From Oxalobacteraceae bacterium UBA7693 (GTDB taxonomy: Bacteria > Pseudomonadota > Gammaproteobacteria > Burkholderiales > Burkholderiaceae_D), in contig DLGN01000292.1 in NCBI GenBank assembly GCA_002482715.1, positions 787 to 13,447 of the forward strand: a stretch of 12,661 nucleotides of DNA, in the 5' to 3' direction. This document shows, piece after piece, positions 6,327 to 12,661 of this stretch. Under the pieces are notes generated by a model that was not told where the DNA came from, made no database searches, and was given only the letters and a program-made list of their open reading frames with translations. The first letter of the stretch is position 1; every line of letters begins with the position of its first letter. Made by a program: the position numbers and the translations under genes.

Positions 6327-7625
6327 ATGGTTCCCCATCTCGCCACCGCTTTAAACGGTCCCTTACTCGATTTTGAGAAAAAAATTCTTGAGGCGACGCC
6401 CTCAATTGAGCGTTGGTTTCGCTTGGAGTGGCAGGAGCACACGCCACCTTTCTATTGTTCAGTTGACATGCGCAACTCAGGTTTCAAGTTGGCACCAGTT
6501 GATACGAATTTATTTCCGGGCGGTTTTAATCATCTTGGTTCAGAAATGCTGCCGTTAGCAGTACAAGCATCGATGGCGGCGATTGAGAAATATTGTCCAG
6601 ATGCGCGTAATTTGTTGTTAATTCCTGAAGACCGGCCATGCAATGCTTCCTATTGGCAAAACATTGCACGCCAAATGCAGATTTATCGTCAAACTGGCTT
6701 AAATGTTCGCTTGGGTAACTTGGATGAGAGTTGTCTCGAAACGAAGAGTATCGTGTTGCCTGACGGTGGAGAATTATTGTTGGAACCCTTGCAGCGGTCT
6801 GCCAATGGACGTCGATTAGGCTTAAAAAACTTTGATCCCTGTACGATCTTGTTAAACAATGATTTGTCGACACGCATCCCAGCGATTTTAGAAAACATTC
6901 ATGAGCAGACCTTACTCCCGCCCTTGCATGCCGGCTGGGCGATGCGGCGCAAAACGAATCATTTCGCCAGCTATGATGAGGTCGTGAAAAAGTTTGCGAA
7001 AATGGTGGAAATTGATCCTTGGTTGATTAATCCATTCTTTGCTAAATGTGGCGATGTCGATTTTGAAGCGGGTACAGGTCTTGATGGCTTGATGGCGACG
7101 GTTGACACGATCTTGGCAAAGATCCGTAAAAAGTACAAAGAATACGGCATTAAGGATAAGCCTTTCGTTATTGTAAAAGCGGATGCGGGTACCTGCGGCA
7201 TGGGGATTATGACCGTGCGCGATTCACGCGAGGTTCGCGATTTAAACTCGAAACAGCGAAACAAGATGACGGTGGTCAAAGATGGTCGTGAAGTTCATGA
7301 TTACATCGTACAAGAAGGTGTCTACACATTCGAACAGATAGAAGAAAGTGTCGCTGAACCTGTGGTTTACATGATAGATCGCTATGTCGTCGGTGGCTTT
7401 TACCGCGTACATCAAGATCGCGGCGTCGACGAAAATCTGAATGCGCCGGGAATGGAGTTCGTGCCATTGGCATTCGCGCAGCAACATGCTGTACCAGATA
7501 TGCGCGCGAAACCAGGTACCGCTGCCCCGAACCGTTTTTATATGTATGGTGTAGTGGCGCGACTTGCTTTACTAGCCGCATCCTTAGAGTTGGAAAAGAC
7601 AGATCCAAATCCGGAAATTTACTGA
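6327..7625 (+). CDS. gshA: Glutamate--cysteine ligase (proteobacterial GshA type)
   Basis: First and rate-setting step of glutathione synthesis: joins L-glutamate to L-cysteine with ATP, in the cytoplasm. The 432-residue protein matches the Acidithiobacillus-type GshA found across Betaproteobacteria (TIGR02049 style), not the E. coli type. Recognisable stretches are DMRNSGFKLAPVDTNLFPGG (47-66), DPWLINPFFAKCGDVDF (230-246), the glycine-rich KADAGTCGMGIMTVRD (284-299), VQEGV (328-332) and YMIDRYVVGGFYRVH (348-362). I chose ATG 6327 because AAAGG at 6317-6321 precedes it and MVPHLATALNGPL is the usual opening; TTG 6309 would add six residues. gshB begins 13 bases after the stop, so the two biosynthetic steps are in one transcription unit. 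The 170 bases before it show no strong promoter. Confidence 0.95.
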   Translation: MVPHLATALNGPLLDFEKKILEATPSIERWFRLEWQEHTPPFYCSVDMRNSGFKLAPVDTNLFPGGFNHLGSEMLPLAVQASMAAIEKYCPDARNLLLIPEDRPCNASYWQNIARQMQIYRQTGLNVRLGNLDESCLETKSIVLPDGGELLLEPLQRSANGRRLGLKNFDPCTILLNNDLSTRIPAILENIHEQTLLPPLHAGWAMRRKTNHFASYDEVVKKFAKMVEIDPWLINPFFAKCGDVDFEAGTGLDGLMATVDTILAKIRKKYKEYGIKDKPFVIVKADAGTCGMGIMTVRDSREVRDLNSKQRNKMTVVKDGREVHDYIVQEGVYTFEQIEESVAEPVVYMIDRYVVGGFYRVHQDRGVDENLNAPGMEFVPLAFAQQHAVPDMRAKPGTAAPNRFYMYGVVARLALLAASLELEKTDPNPEIY

Positions 7626-7638
7626 GCCCAGATAAACT

Positions 7639-8607
7639 ATGAAAATCGCATTTCTTACCGACCCGTTGTCGCAATTTAAAATCTACAAGGATTCTACCTA
7701 CGCGATGATGGTTGAGGCCGTCGCCCGTGGTCATCAGATCTATGCTTTTGAACCAGCCGATTTAGCGCTCATGTCGGGTTCTGTAGTCGCGTCCGTGCAA
7801 GAGGTTCATTTAACGCAGGATGCGCAGAATTGGTATCGTTTAGGCGAGGTATGTGAAAGTAGTTTGGCGGAATTTGACGCGGTTTTGCAGCGCAAGGATC
7901 CACCATTCGATATGGAGTACATCTACGCCACTTATCTGCTGGATTTGGCAGAGCAGCAAGGCGCTTTGGTTATGAATAAGCCGTCGGCAATTCGGGATCA
8001 TAATGAAAAATTGAGCATTGCCCAGTTTCCGCAATTTACGACACCGACTTTAGTCACCCGCAATGAGCAAAAAATACGCGCTTTTTTTGCACAGCATCGC
8101 GACATTATTCTCAAGCCATTAGATGGCATGGGTGGTGCGGGAATTTTTCGGGTACGTGACGACGGTATGAATTTGGGGGCGATTATCGAAACCTTGACCG
8201 ATAATCAGGCCCGTACCATTATGGTACAGAAATATATCCCTGAGATTGTGCATGGAGATAAACGTATTTTGTTGATTGGCGGTGAGGTCGTTCCCTACGC
8301 GTTAGCACGAATTCCACAAAATGGTGAGGTGCGTGGTAATTTAGCGGCAGGTGGAGTCGGTGTGGCGCAACAATTGACCGCACGTGATCTCGAAATTGCA
8401 CAGACATTGGCGCCAATACTATTAGAACGCGGCTTGTTACTGGTAGGATTAGATGTGATTGGTCAGTATCTGACGGAAGTGAATGTGACTAGTCCAACCT
8501 GTTTCCAAGAAATTACAGAACAAACCGGCATTAAAGTCGCCGCGATGTTTATTGATGCGCTTGAGAGACAAGTGATGGCAACTAATAGAAAAGTAGCCAA
8601 GCAATAA
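7639..8607 (+). CDS. gshB: Glutathione synthetase
   Basis: Second step of glutathione synthesis: ATP-dependent addition of glycine to gamma-glutamylcysteine, cytoplasmic. At 322 residues it is close to the usual 315-320. The N-terminal domain opens MKIAFLTDPLSQFKIYKDST; VLQRKDPPFDMEYIYATYLL (82-101) is highly typical of GshB. The ATP-grasp part includes ILKPLDGMGGAGIF (157-170, with K159), QKYIPEI (197-203), DKRILLIGGE (207-216), the glycine-rich RGNLAAGG (232-239) and LTEVNVTSPTCFQEI (278-292), where E280 and N282 fit metal binding. The ribosome site before ATG 7639 is poor, so translation may depend on coupling to gshA, which stops 13 bases upstream. PTS genes follow 38 bases after the stop. 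Confidence 0.97.
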   Translation: MKIAFLTDPLSQFKIYKDSTYAMMVEAVARGHQIYAFEPADLALMSGSVVASVQEVHLTQDAQNWYRLGEVCESSLAEFDAVLQRKDPPFDMEYIYATYLLDLAEQQGALVMNKPSAIRDHNEKLSIAQFPQFTTPTLVTRNEQKIRAFFAQHRDIILKPLDGMGGAGIFRVRDDGMNLGAIIETLTDNQARTIMVQKYIPEIVHGDKRILLIGGEVVPYALARIPQNGEVRGNLAAGGVGVAQQLTARDLEIAQTLAPILLERGLLLVGLDVIGQYLTEVNVTSPTCFQEITEQTGIKVAAMFIDALERQVMATNRKVAKQ

Positions 8608-8645
8608 ATGTTATTAAAGAATTGTGATTTAACTAGGAAGACGGC

Positions 8646-9053
8646 ATGGTAGGTTTACTTTTATTGACGCATGCGCCTTTGGGGAGTGCTTTTATCGAGG
8701 CGGCATCGCACGTTTTTCGCAGTAAGCCAGAACGTCTTGAAGCGCTTGATGTGGTTGCGGATCAGAATGTAGATGATGTTCGTCGTTTAGCGCGTGAGGC
8801 GATCATGCGTTTGGATGATGGCTCTGGCGTGTTGATCATGACGGATATTATTGGTGGTACACCATCTAATTGCTGTCCTCAAATGGGCGAAGCAAATCAA
8901 GTTGCGATTATTGCGGGGATTAGTTTACCCATGCTGTTGCGTGCGATTACCTATCGACAGGATCAATTAGATGTCGTAGTTGAGATGGCGTTGGCGGGTG
9001 GCCAAAATGGCGCAACTAAGATTGAGAATCGTATTCGTATCGGGCAGAGTTGA
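8646..9053 (+). CDS. PTS EIIA component, mannose (EIIA-Man) type
   Basis: Stand-alone 135-residue phosphocarrier of the EIIA-Man fold, taking phosphate from HPr in the cytoplasm. The phosphorylated histidine is H9 in LLLLTHAPLG, and D67 in MTDIIGGTPSN is the partner aspartate expected near the active site. There is no fused IIB domain, unlike E. coli ManX, and no IIB, IIC or IID gene in the window. This arrangement, often called ptsM, is common in Betaproteobacteria, where such partial systems are thought to regulate rather than import sugar. AGGAAG at 8635-8640 gives a good ribosome site for ATG 8646. It follows gshB by 38 bases and precedes ptsH by 55. Confidence 0.93.
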   Translation: MVGLLLLTHAPLGSAFIEAASHVFRSKPERLEALDVVADQNVDDVRRLAREAIMRLDDGSGVLIMTDIIGGTPSNCCPQMGEANQVAIIAGISLPMLLRAITYRQDQLDVVVEMALAGGQNGATKIENRIRIGQS

Positions 9054-9108
9054 CGCACACAGAAGTAGTTTTTTTAATCAGGTTCGCACGACGTAAAGTG
9101 AATGAAAA

Positions 9109-9378
9109 ATGATTCAACAAGAAATTGAAATTATTAATAAACTAGGCCTGCATGCACGTGCTTCCGCTAAATTAACCCAGCTGGGTGGAAAATTTAAATG
9201 TGAAGTATGGCTGACGCGAAATAATCGTCGTGTTAATGGCAAGTCGATTATGGGTGTCATGATGTTGGCCGCTGGTAAAGGCACCAAAGTCTTATTAGAA
9301 ACAAATGGTGAAGATGAACAAGCGTGTTTTGATGCGATTGCAGCGCTAATCAATGATCGCTTTGGCGAAAATGAATGA
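9109..9378 (+). CDS. ptsH: HPr phosphocarrier protein
   Basis: Small cytoplasmic phosphocarrier (89 residues) passing phosphate from Enzyme I to EIIA proteins. H15 in KLGLHARASAKL is the phosphorylated histidine, with R17 beside it. S46 in NGKSIMGVM is the regulatory serine that HPr kinase/phosphorylase modifies in bacteria that have it; many Betaproteobacteria do. Length and both signature regions are typical. The ribosome site before ATG 9109 is weak. The gene sits between the EIIA gene (55 bases) and ptsI (55 bases), with no clear terminator in either gap, so expression with both is likely. Confidence 0.97.
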   Translation: MIQQEIEIINKLGLHARASAKLTQLGGKFKCEVWLTRNNRRVNGKSIMGVMMLAAGKGTKVLLETNGEDEQACFDAIAALINDRFGENE

Positions 9379-9433
9379 AGCCGTGATTGTGTATTTTATT
9401 TTGTTGAATCATCACACTACATAGCGAGGTCAC

Positions 9434-11197
9434 GTGGCATCCTTCACTTTACAAGGTATTCCTGTATCGCGCGGTATCACCATCGGCCGTGCGCATTTAT
9501 TGCGCCCTGCTGCGATGGACGTCAAACATTATCTGGTCGCGCAGGAGCAAGTTGAAGCTGAAGTAGAGCGTTTGCAACAAGCGATCGCAAAGGTACAAAT
9601 CGATTTGCAATCAATTTGGGCCGAGTTGCCAACAGATGCACCAACTGAATTAGGCGCTTTCTTAGACGTTCACGCTTTAATTTTGTCCGATCCTATGGTC
9701 TCGGAAGCACCGCTCGATATCATTCGCAGTCGGCACTACAACGCTGAATGGGCATTGGTCACCCAAGTGGACGTTCTGTCCGCCCAATTTGATGAAATTG
9801 AAGATGAATATTTGCGTGAGCGAAAAGCCGATATTCAACAAGTGGCAGAACGTGTTCTGAAAGTGTTGACGGGAAGTGCTTATCAGCTTCCTCGGGCGTT
9901 AGGAGTTGACGAACAAAACGCCAACATGATTGTGGTGGCAAAAGATATTTCCCCTGCCGACATGATGCAATTTCGTGATGTTGCGTTTACTGGCTTTGTC
10001 ACCGATGAAGGCGGCACCAATTCGCATACGGCGATTGTCTCGCGTAGTTTAGGTATCCCTGCCGTGGTTGGGCTTGGCAACGCCTCACATTTGATCATGC
10101 AAGATGATTGGCTGATCATTGATAGTGATGCCGGTGTTGTGATTGTTGCGCCATCACCGTTGCTGATTGCGCAGTATAGAAATCAACAAGCAGTTTTATT
10201 AAAAGAAAAGAAAAAACTAGGTAAGCTTAAAAAGACCCCAGCAATTAGTCTGGATGGGATTGAAATTACATTATTAGCCAATATCGAATTGCCCGAAGAT
10301 GCCCAGGCAGCTTTGGATGCTGGTGCTAGTGGTGTTGGATTATTTCGTTCTGAATTTCTATTTATGGGACGTACAGGCGCAGAACAACACCTGCCAACGG
10401 AAGAAGAGCAATTTCTTGCCTATAAACGGGCTGTTCAGACCATGAAAGGTAAGCCTGTTACCATTCGTACTTTGGATGTCGGTGCGGATAAACCTTTAGA
10501 TCATCACGAACATAATATTTTAAATCCAGCCTTGGGTTTACGCGCCATCCGTTATTGCCTAAAAGAGCCACAGATTTTTTTGACTCAGCTTAGAGCTATT
10601 TTGCGTGCATCCGCTTTTGGTACCGTGCATATTTTAATTCCTATGATTGCACATGCATTCGAGATCGACCAGTCCTTGTCCATGATCAGTCAGGCTAAGG
10701 AAGAATTGCGTAGTGAAGGGATTGCGTTTGATGAGCAGGTACAAGTTGGCGCTATGATAGAAATTCCTGCCGCCGCTTTGAGCTTGCCTATGTTTGTGAA
10801 AAAGCTCGATTTCTTATCAATAGGCACGAATGACTTGATTCAATATACCTTGGCAATTGACCGCGCTGATCATGAAGTCGCCCATCTTTACAATGACACC
10901 CATCCAGCAATTCTGCAGCTCTTGCATATGACGGTAACTGCCGGAGAAAAAGCTGAAATTCCTGTGGCTATTTGCGGTGGAATGGCAGGTGATATTAAAT
11001 TAACGCGCTTACTAATTGGCATGGGTTTTCGAGAACTCTCGATGCCGGCAGCTCTATTACCTGAGATTAAACAAGAAATTCTTGGCACCGATATTTCAGA
11101 ATTAGAGGCAAGTGTAAAGAAAATTCTTAGAACTTATGATCCCCAATTAATACAAGAACTTCTGGTGGTCGTACGCGAACAAAATTTTGTGCAATGA
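9434..11197 (+). CDS. ptsI: PTS Enzyme I (phosphoenolpyruvate-protein phosphotransferase)
   Basis: Starts the PTS relay by taking phosphate from phosphoenolpyruvate and passing it to HPr, in the cytoplasm. The 587 residues cover the HPr-binding and phosphohistidine domains (about 1-235) and the PEP-binding barrel (about 260-570). The active histidine is H198 in EGGTNSHTAIVSRSLGIPAV. PEP-site residues are present: R305 (GLFRSEFL), R345 (IRTLDVGADKP), E443 (MIEIPAA), N466 and D467 (SIGTNDLIQY), R477, and the acid-base C514 (ICGGMAGD). It is about the size of E. coli Enzyme I (575). The start is GTG 9434, with GAGG at 9426-9429, rather close; the opening SFTLQGIPVSRGITIGRA fits the family. It is the last gene of the gshA-ptsI run. 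Confidence 0.98.
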   Translation: MASFTLQGIPVSRGITIGRAHLLRPAAMDVKHYLVAQEQVEAEVERLQQAIAKVQIDLQSIWAELPTDAPTELGAFLDVHALILSDPMVSEAPLDIIRSRHYNAEWALVTQVDVLSAQFDEIEDEYLRERKADIQQVAERVLKVLTGSAYQLPRALGVDEQNANMIVVAKDISPADMMQFRDVAFTGFVTDEGGTNSHTAIVSRSLGIPAVVGLGNASHLIMQDDWLIIDSDAGVVIVAPSPLLIAQYRNQQAVLLKEKKKLGKLKKTPAISLDGIEITLLANIELPEDAQAALDAGASGVGLFRSEFLFMGRTGAEQHLPTEEEQFLAYKRAVQTMKGKPVTIRTLDVGADKPLDHHEHNILNPALGLRAIRYCLKEPQIFLTQLRAILRASAFGTVHILIPMIAHAFEIDQSLSMISQAKEELRSEGIAFDEQVQVGAMIEIPAAALSLPMFVKKLDFLSIGTNDLIQYTLAIDRADHEVAHLYNDTHPAILQLLHMTVTAGEKAEIPVAICGGMAGDIKLTRLLIGMGFRELSMPAALLPEIKQEILGTDISELEASVKKILRTYDPQLIQELLVVVREQNFVQ

Positions 11198-11235
11198 GAT
11201 TATGGATGTCTTTGATTTATAAAGAAAAAACTTTG

Positions 11236-11264
11236 TTGAGTGAGACCTTACTTAGGTGTAAAAT
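11236..11264 (+). promoter_or_regulatory. Candidate sigma70 promoter for the chemoreceptor gene
   Basis: TTGAGT (11236-11241) and TAAAAT (11259-11264) at exactly 17-base spacing; four and five matches to consensus. Transcription would begin near 11271, giving a leader of about 260 bases before ATG 11530. I did not find a flagellar sigma28-type site (TAAA-N15-GCCGATAA) closer to the gene. Confidence 0.45.
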
Positions 11265-11342
11265 TACCTTGCGGAAATTTTCCTTTGCAGAGTGATTTCT
11301 TTTTACTCGGAAAAGTGCAGTGGTTTTTTGCCACTAGATGAC

Positions 11343-11356
11343 TTGCCAACAGGCAA
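11343..11356 (+). repeat. Small hairpin TTGCC-AACA-GGCAA in the chemoreceptor leader
   Basis: Perfect 5-base stem with a 4-base loop, 7 bases after another 5-base stem-loop (AGTGG/CCACT, 11319-11335). Both lie in the predicted transcribed leader. They could be part of a folded leader or small RNA, or chance in AT-rich DNA. Confidence 0.3.
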
Positions 11357-11411
11357 AAATGGAGTATATTCTAGCCAAGAAGTCGCCTTGTCTTTTTCGG
11401 CAAATTGGCAT

Positions 11412-11424
11412 TTCTCAATGAGAA
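11412..11424. repeat. Operator-like dyad TTCTCA-A-TGAGAA
   Basis: Perfect 6-base inverted repeat around a single central base, too tight for a good RNA hairpin across the full repeat but well shaped for a DNA-binding dimer. It lies about 105 bases before the chemoreceptor start. No matching regulator is known to me. Confidence 0.3.
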
Positions 11425-11465
11425 TAATTTTTCCTTATTGCCTAATAAATATAAGACTCGAATTA

Positions 11466-11487
11466 ATAGCTGGTTTTAAGAAGCTAT
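11466..11487 (+). repeat. Stem-loop ATAGCT/AGCTAT before the chemoreceptor
   Basis: Perfect 6-base inverted repeat with a 10-base loop, ending 42 bases before ATG 11530. No T-run follows, so it is not a terminator. It may affect leader folding. Confidence 0.3.
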
Positions 11488-11529
11488 GAATATCGTAATT
11501 TTTAAACTTCCTTACTTGGTTGAATCGAC

Positions 11530-12661
11530 ATGAACTTAACTACAATGAAAGTGGGCAAACGCCTTGGGCTTGGATTTGCACTAGTTTTGATTCTGCTGAT
11601 CGCAGTGACAAGCTTGGGTATTTCCAGAATGGCGTTGATTCAGGATCGACTCGAAGACATTGTAAATGTGGCCAATGTAAAAAGCCGCTTGATTATTGAC
11701 ATGCGCGCTATCGTATACGACCGCCAAGTGTCTTTGCGTAATTTGACTTTGCTTACCGACATTGATGATATGTCCAAAGATCTTAAGCGGATCGATGAGC
11801 AAACAAAATCATATAACGAGAAAGAAACTAAGCTTGCAGAAATGCTGAAAGATGATGCGACCTCTTCCCCAGAGGAGCGTACTTTATTGGCGAAGCTGAA
11901 AGAAAAAGAAAAAGCCGCTGCACCCTTGCCAAATTTGGCACGCGATTTGGGTGTTGCTAATGATCCAGAAAGTGCAACGATTGGCTTGATCAAGAAAATT
12001 CGTCCGGTTCAAGATGATTGGTTTAAAACACTGGATGAGTTTGTTGATCTGGAAGACAAGAAAAATGCAGCCGTAGCAGAGGGCGCGAAGTCTGCATTTA
12101 GTAACGCCCGAAACGTTTTACTAATGCTCGGCGGCCTCGCCTTGGTTTTGGGCATTATCGCTGCGGTGTTTATCACACGCAGTTTGCTGAAGCAGTTAGG
12201 TGGTGAACCAGATTATGCAGCCGACATCGCTAGTCAAATTGCGGCAGGTGATTTGTCAGGTGTAATTGATACAGAAAAAGGTGATTCGGAAAGCTTGATC
12301 GCAGAAATGAAAACCATGCGATAGCTTGGTGAATATTGTAGGTCAGGTTCGTGTTGGCACGGATACGATTGCTACTGCATCACGTGAAATTGCCACAGGT
12401 AATTTAGATTTATCTTCTCGTACTGAACAGCAAGCGAGTTCCTTGGAAAAAACCACGGCTTCGATGAAAGAACTCACAACGACCGTTAAACAAAATGCGG
12501 ACAATGCACGTGAGGCGAATAAATTGGCCGCATCAGCGTCTGACGTTGCTCGTCAGGGCGGTGTGGTGGTAGCTGAAGTGGTTGATACGATGAGTTCCAT
12601 CAACGAATCCGCTAAAAAGATTGTTGATATTATTAGTGTGATTGATGGTATCGCTTTCCAA
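11530..12661 (+). pseudogene. Methyl-accepting chemotaxis protein, frameshifted, 3' end beyond window
   Basis: Transmembrane chemoreceptor that would signal to CheA/CheW. The first frame gives 264 residues: transmembrane helix about 13-31, periplasmic four-helix-bundle ligand domain about 35-190, second transmembrane helix about 195-215, then a HAMP region with LKQLGGEPDYAADIASQIAAGDLS (220-243). It stops at TAG 12322-12324 after KTMR. The continuation is in the +1 frame: from 12320 (DSLVNIVGQVR) it reads 114 codons without a stop to the window edge. That part includes the family stretches NLDLSSRTEQQASSLEKT and VKQNADNAREANKLAASAS, and DIISVIDGIAFQ leading into the signalling tip. As read, the receptor would have no methylation or CheW-binding part. 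The start ATG 11530 has a weak ribosome site, but the opening NLTTMKVGKRLGLGF is typical of betaproteobacterial receptors. True mutation and read error cannot be told apart here. Confidence 0.88.
12316..12325 (+). other. Frameshift site in the chemoreceptor HAMP region
   Basis: The read is ATG CGA TAG C, where the family pattern M-R-D-S would need ATG CGN GAT AGC. Two bases are missing. If the original was ATG CGC GAT AGC, loss of one CG unit from CGCG gives exactly what is seen. Confidence 0.75.

Larger units (their letters stand above)
11198..11529 (+). other. Intergenic region before the chemoreceptor, 332 bases
   Basis: No gene is convincing here. A frame of 65 codons from GTG 11292 lacks a good ribosome site and any recognisable family. 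The stretch is AT-rich and holds a fair sigma70-like promoter (11236-11264). After it come several short inverted repeats: AGTGG/CCACT at 11319-11335, TTGCC/GGCAA at 11343-11356, TTCTCA/TGAGAA at 11412-11424 and ATAGCT/AGCTAT at 11466-11487. No clear rho-independent terminator for ptsI is visible, and I recognise no known riboswitch. Confidence 0.5.

Noticed and set aside
7276..7734. 152-codon minus-strand frame across the gshA-gshB junction
   Set aside because: Antisense shadow of two clear enzymes; the translation shows no family resemblance.
11209..11238. Intrinsic terminator after ptsI
   Set aside because: The possible stem TCTTT/AAAGA is five AT-rich pairs and is followed by A, not T.
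11292..11489. 65-codon frame from GTG 11292 in the leader before the chemoreceptor
   Set aside because: No ribosome site, no recognisable family, and the composition is that of the surrounding AT-rich non-coding DNA.
11265..11529. Cyclic di-GMP riboswitch or CsrA-binding RNA before the chemoreceptor
   Set aside because: No match to the GEMM core pattern, and the few GGA triplets are not in hairpin loops.
1..12661. CRISPR arrays, transposons, phage or toxin-antitoxin genes
   Set aside because: No spaced direct repeats, no transposase or integrase, and no small gene pairs of that kind on either strand.

Overview
The window looks like chromosomal DNA of a betaproteobacterium, most likely Burkholderiales and close to the Oxalobacteraceae. 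The evidence is the gshA-gshB-PTS IIA-HPr-Enzyme I gene order, the proteobacterial (Acidithiobacillus-type) GshA, the chemoreceptor with an LGGEP HAMP linker, and the extended periplasmic alpha-carbonic anhydrase. GC content by eye is in the mid-forties percent. This placement is inferred from gene order and protein style, not from a database search. I found no tRNA, rRNA, CRISPR array, insertion sequence or phage gene.

Layout. Positions 1-950 hold the C-terminal part of a BaiN/HI0933-type flavoprotein, overlapped by 11 bases by a small four-cysteine DUF1289 gene. Positions 1032-2945 hold an exported alpha-carbonic anhydrase and a DUF2520 Rossmann-fold protein, both on +. A membrane-bound Cache-GGDEF diguanylate cyclase (2975-4444, - strand) converges on them. 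About 300 bases of intergenic DNA separate it from a divergent AI-2E/PerM-type membrane protein (4746-5759), followed by a small antibiotic-biosynthesis-monooxygenase-fold protein (5854-6156).

Positions 6327-11197 are one tightly packed + strand run: gshA and gshB (the two steps of glutathione synthesis), then an EIIA-Man-type protein, HPr and Enzyme I. The three PTS genes can carry phosphate from PEP to EIIA, but no EIIB or EIIC sugar transporter is present here. The set is therefore more likely a regulatory phosphorelay than a sugar uptake system. HPr keeps both His15 and Ser46, so it could also be a target of HPr kinase.

From 11530 to the window end lies a methyl-accepting chemotaxis protein that is broken as it stands. 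Its frame stops at TAG 12322-12324 in the HAMP region, yet the rest of the receptor reads on uninterrupted in the +1 frame for 114 codons to the window edge. The pattern fits loss of one CG dinucleotide from a CGCG tract. A 332-base non-coding stretch before it has a reasonable sigma70 promoter and several small inverted repeats.

Most of the window is ordinary core genome. I saw no convincing undescribed system. The points most worth checking are the chemoreceptor frameshift, the carbonic anhydrase that lacks the usual second-shell glutamate, and the glutathione-PTS linkage.
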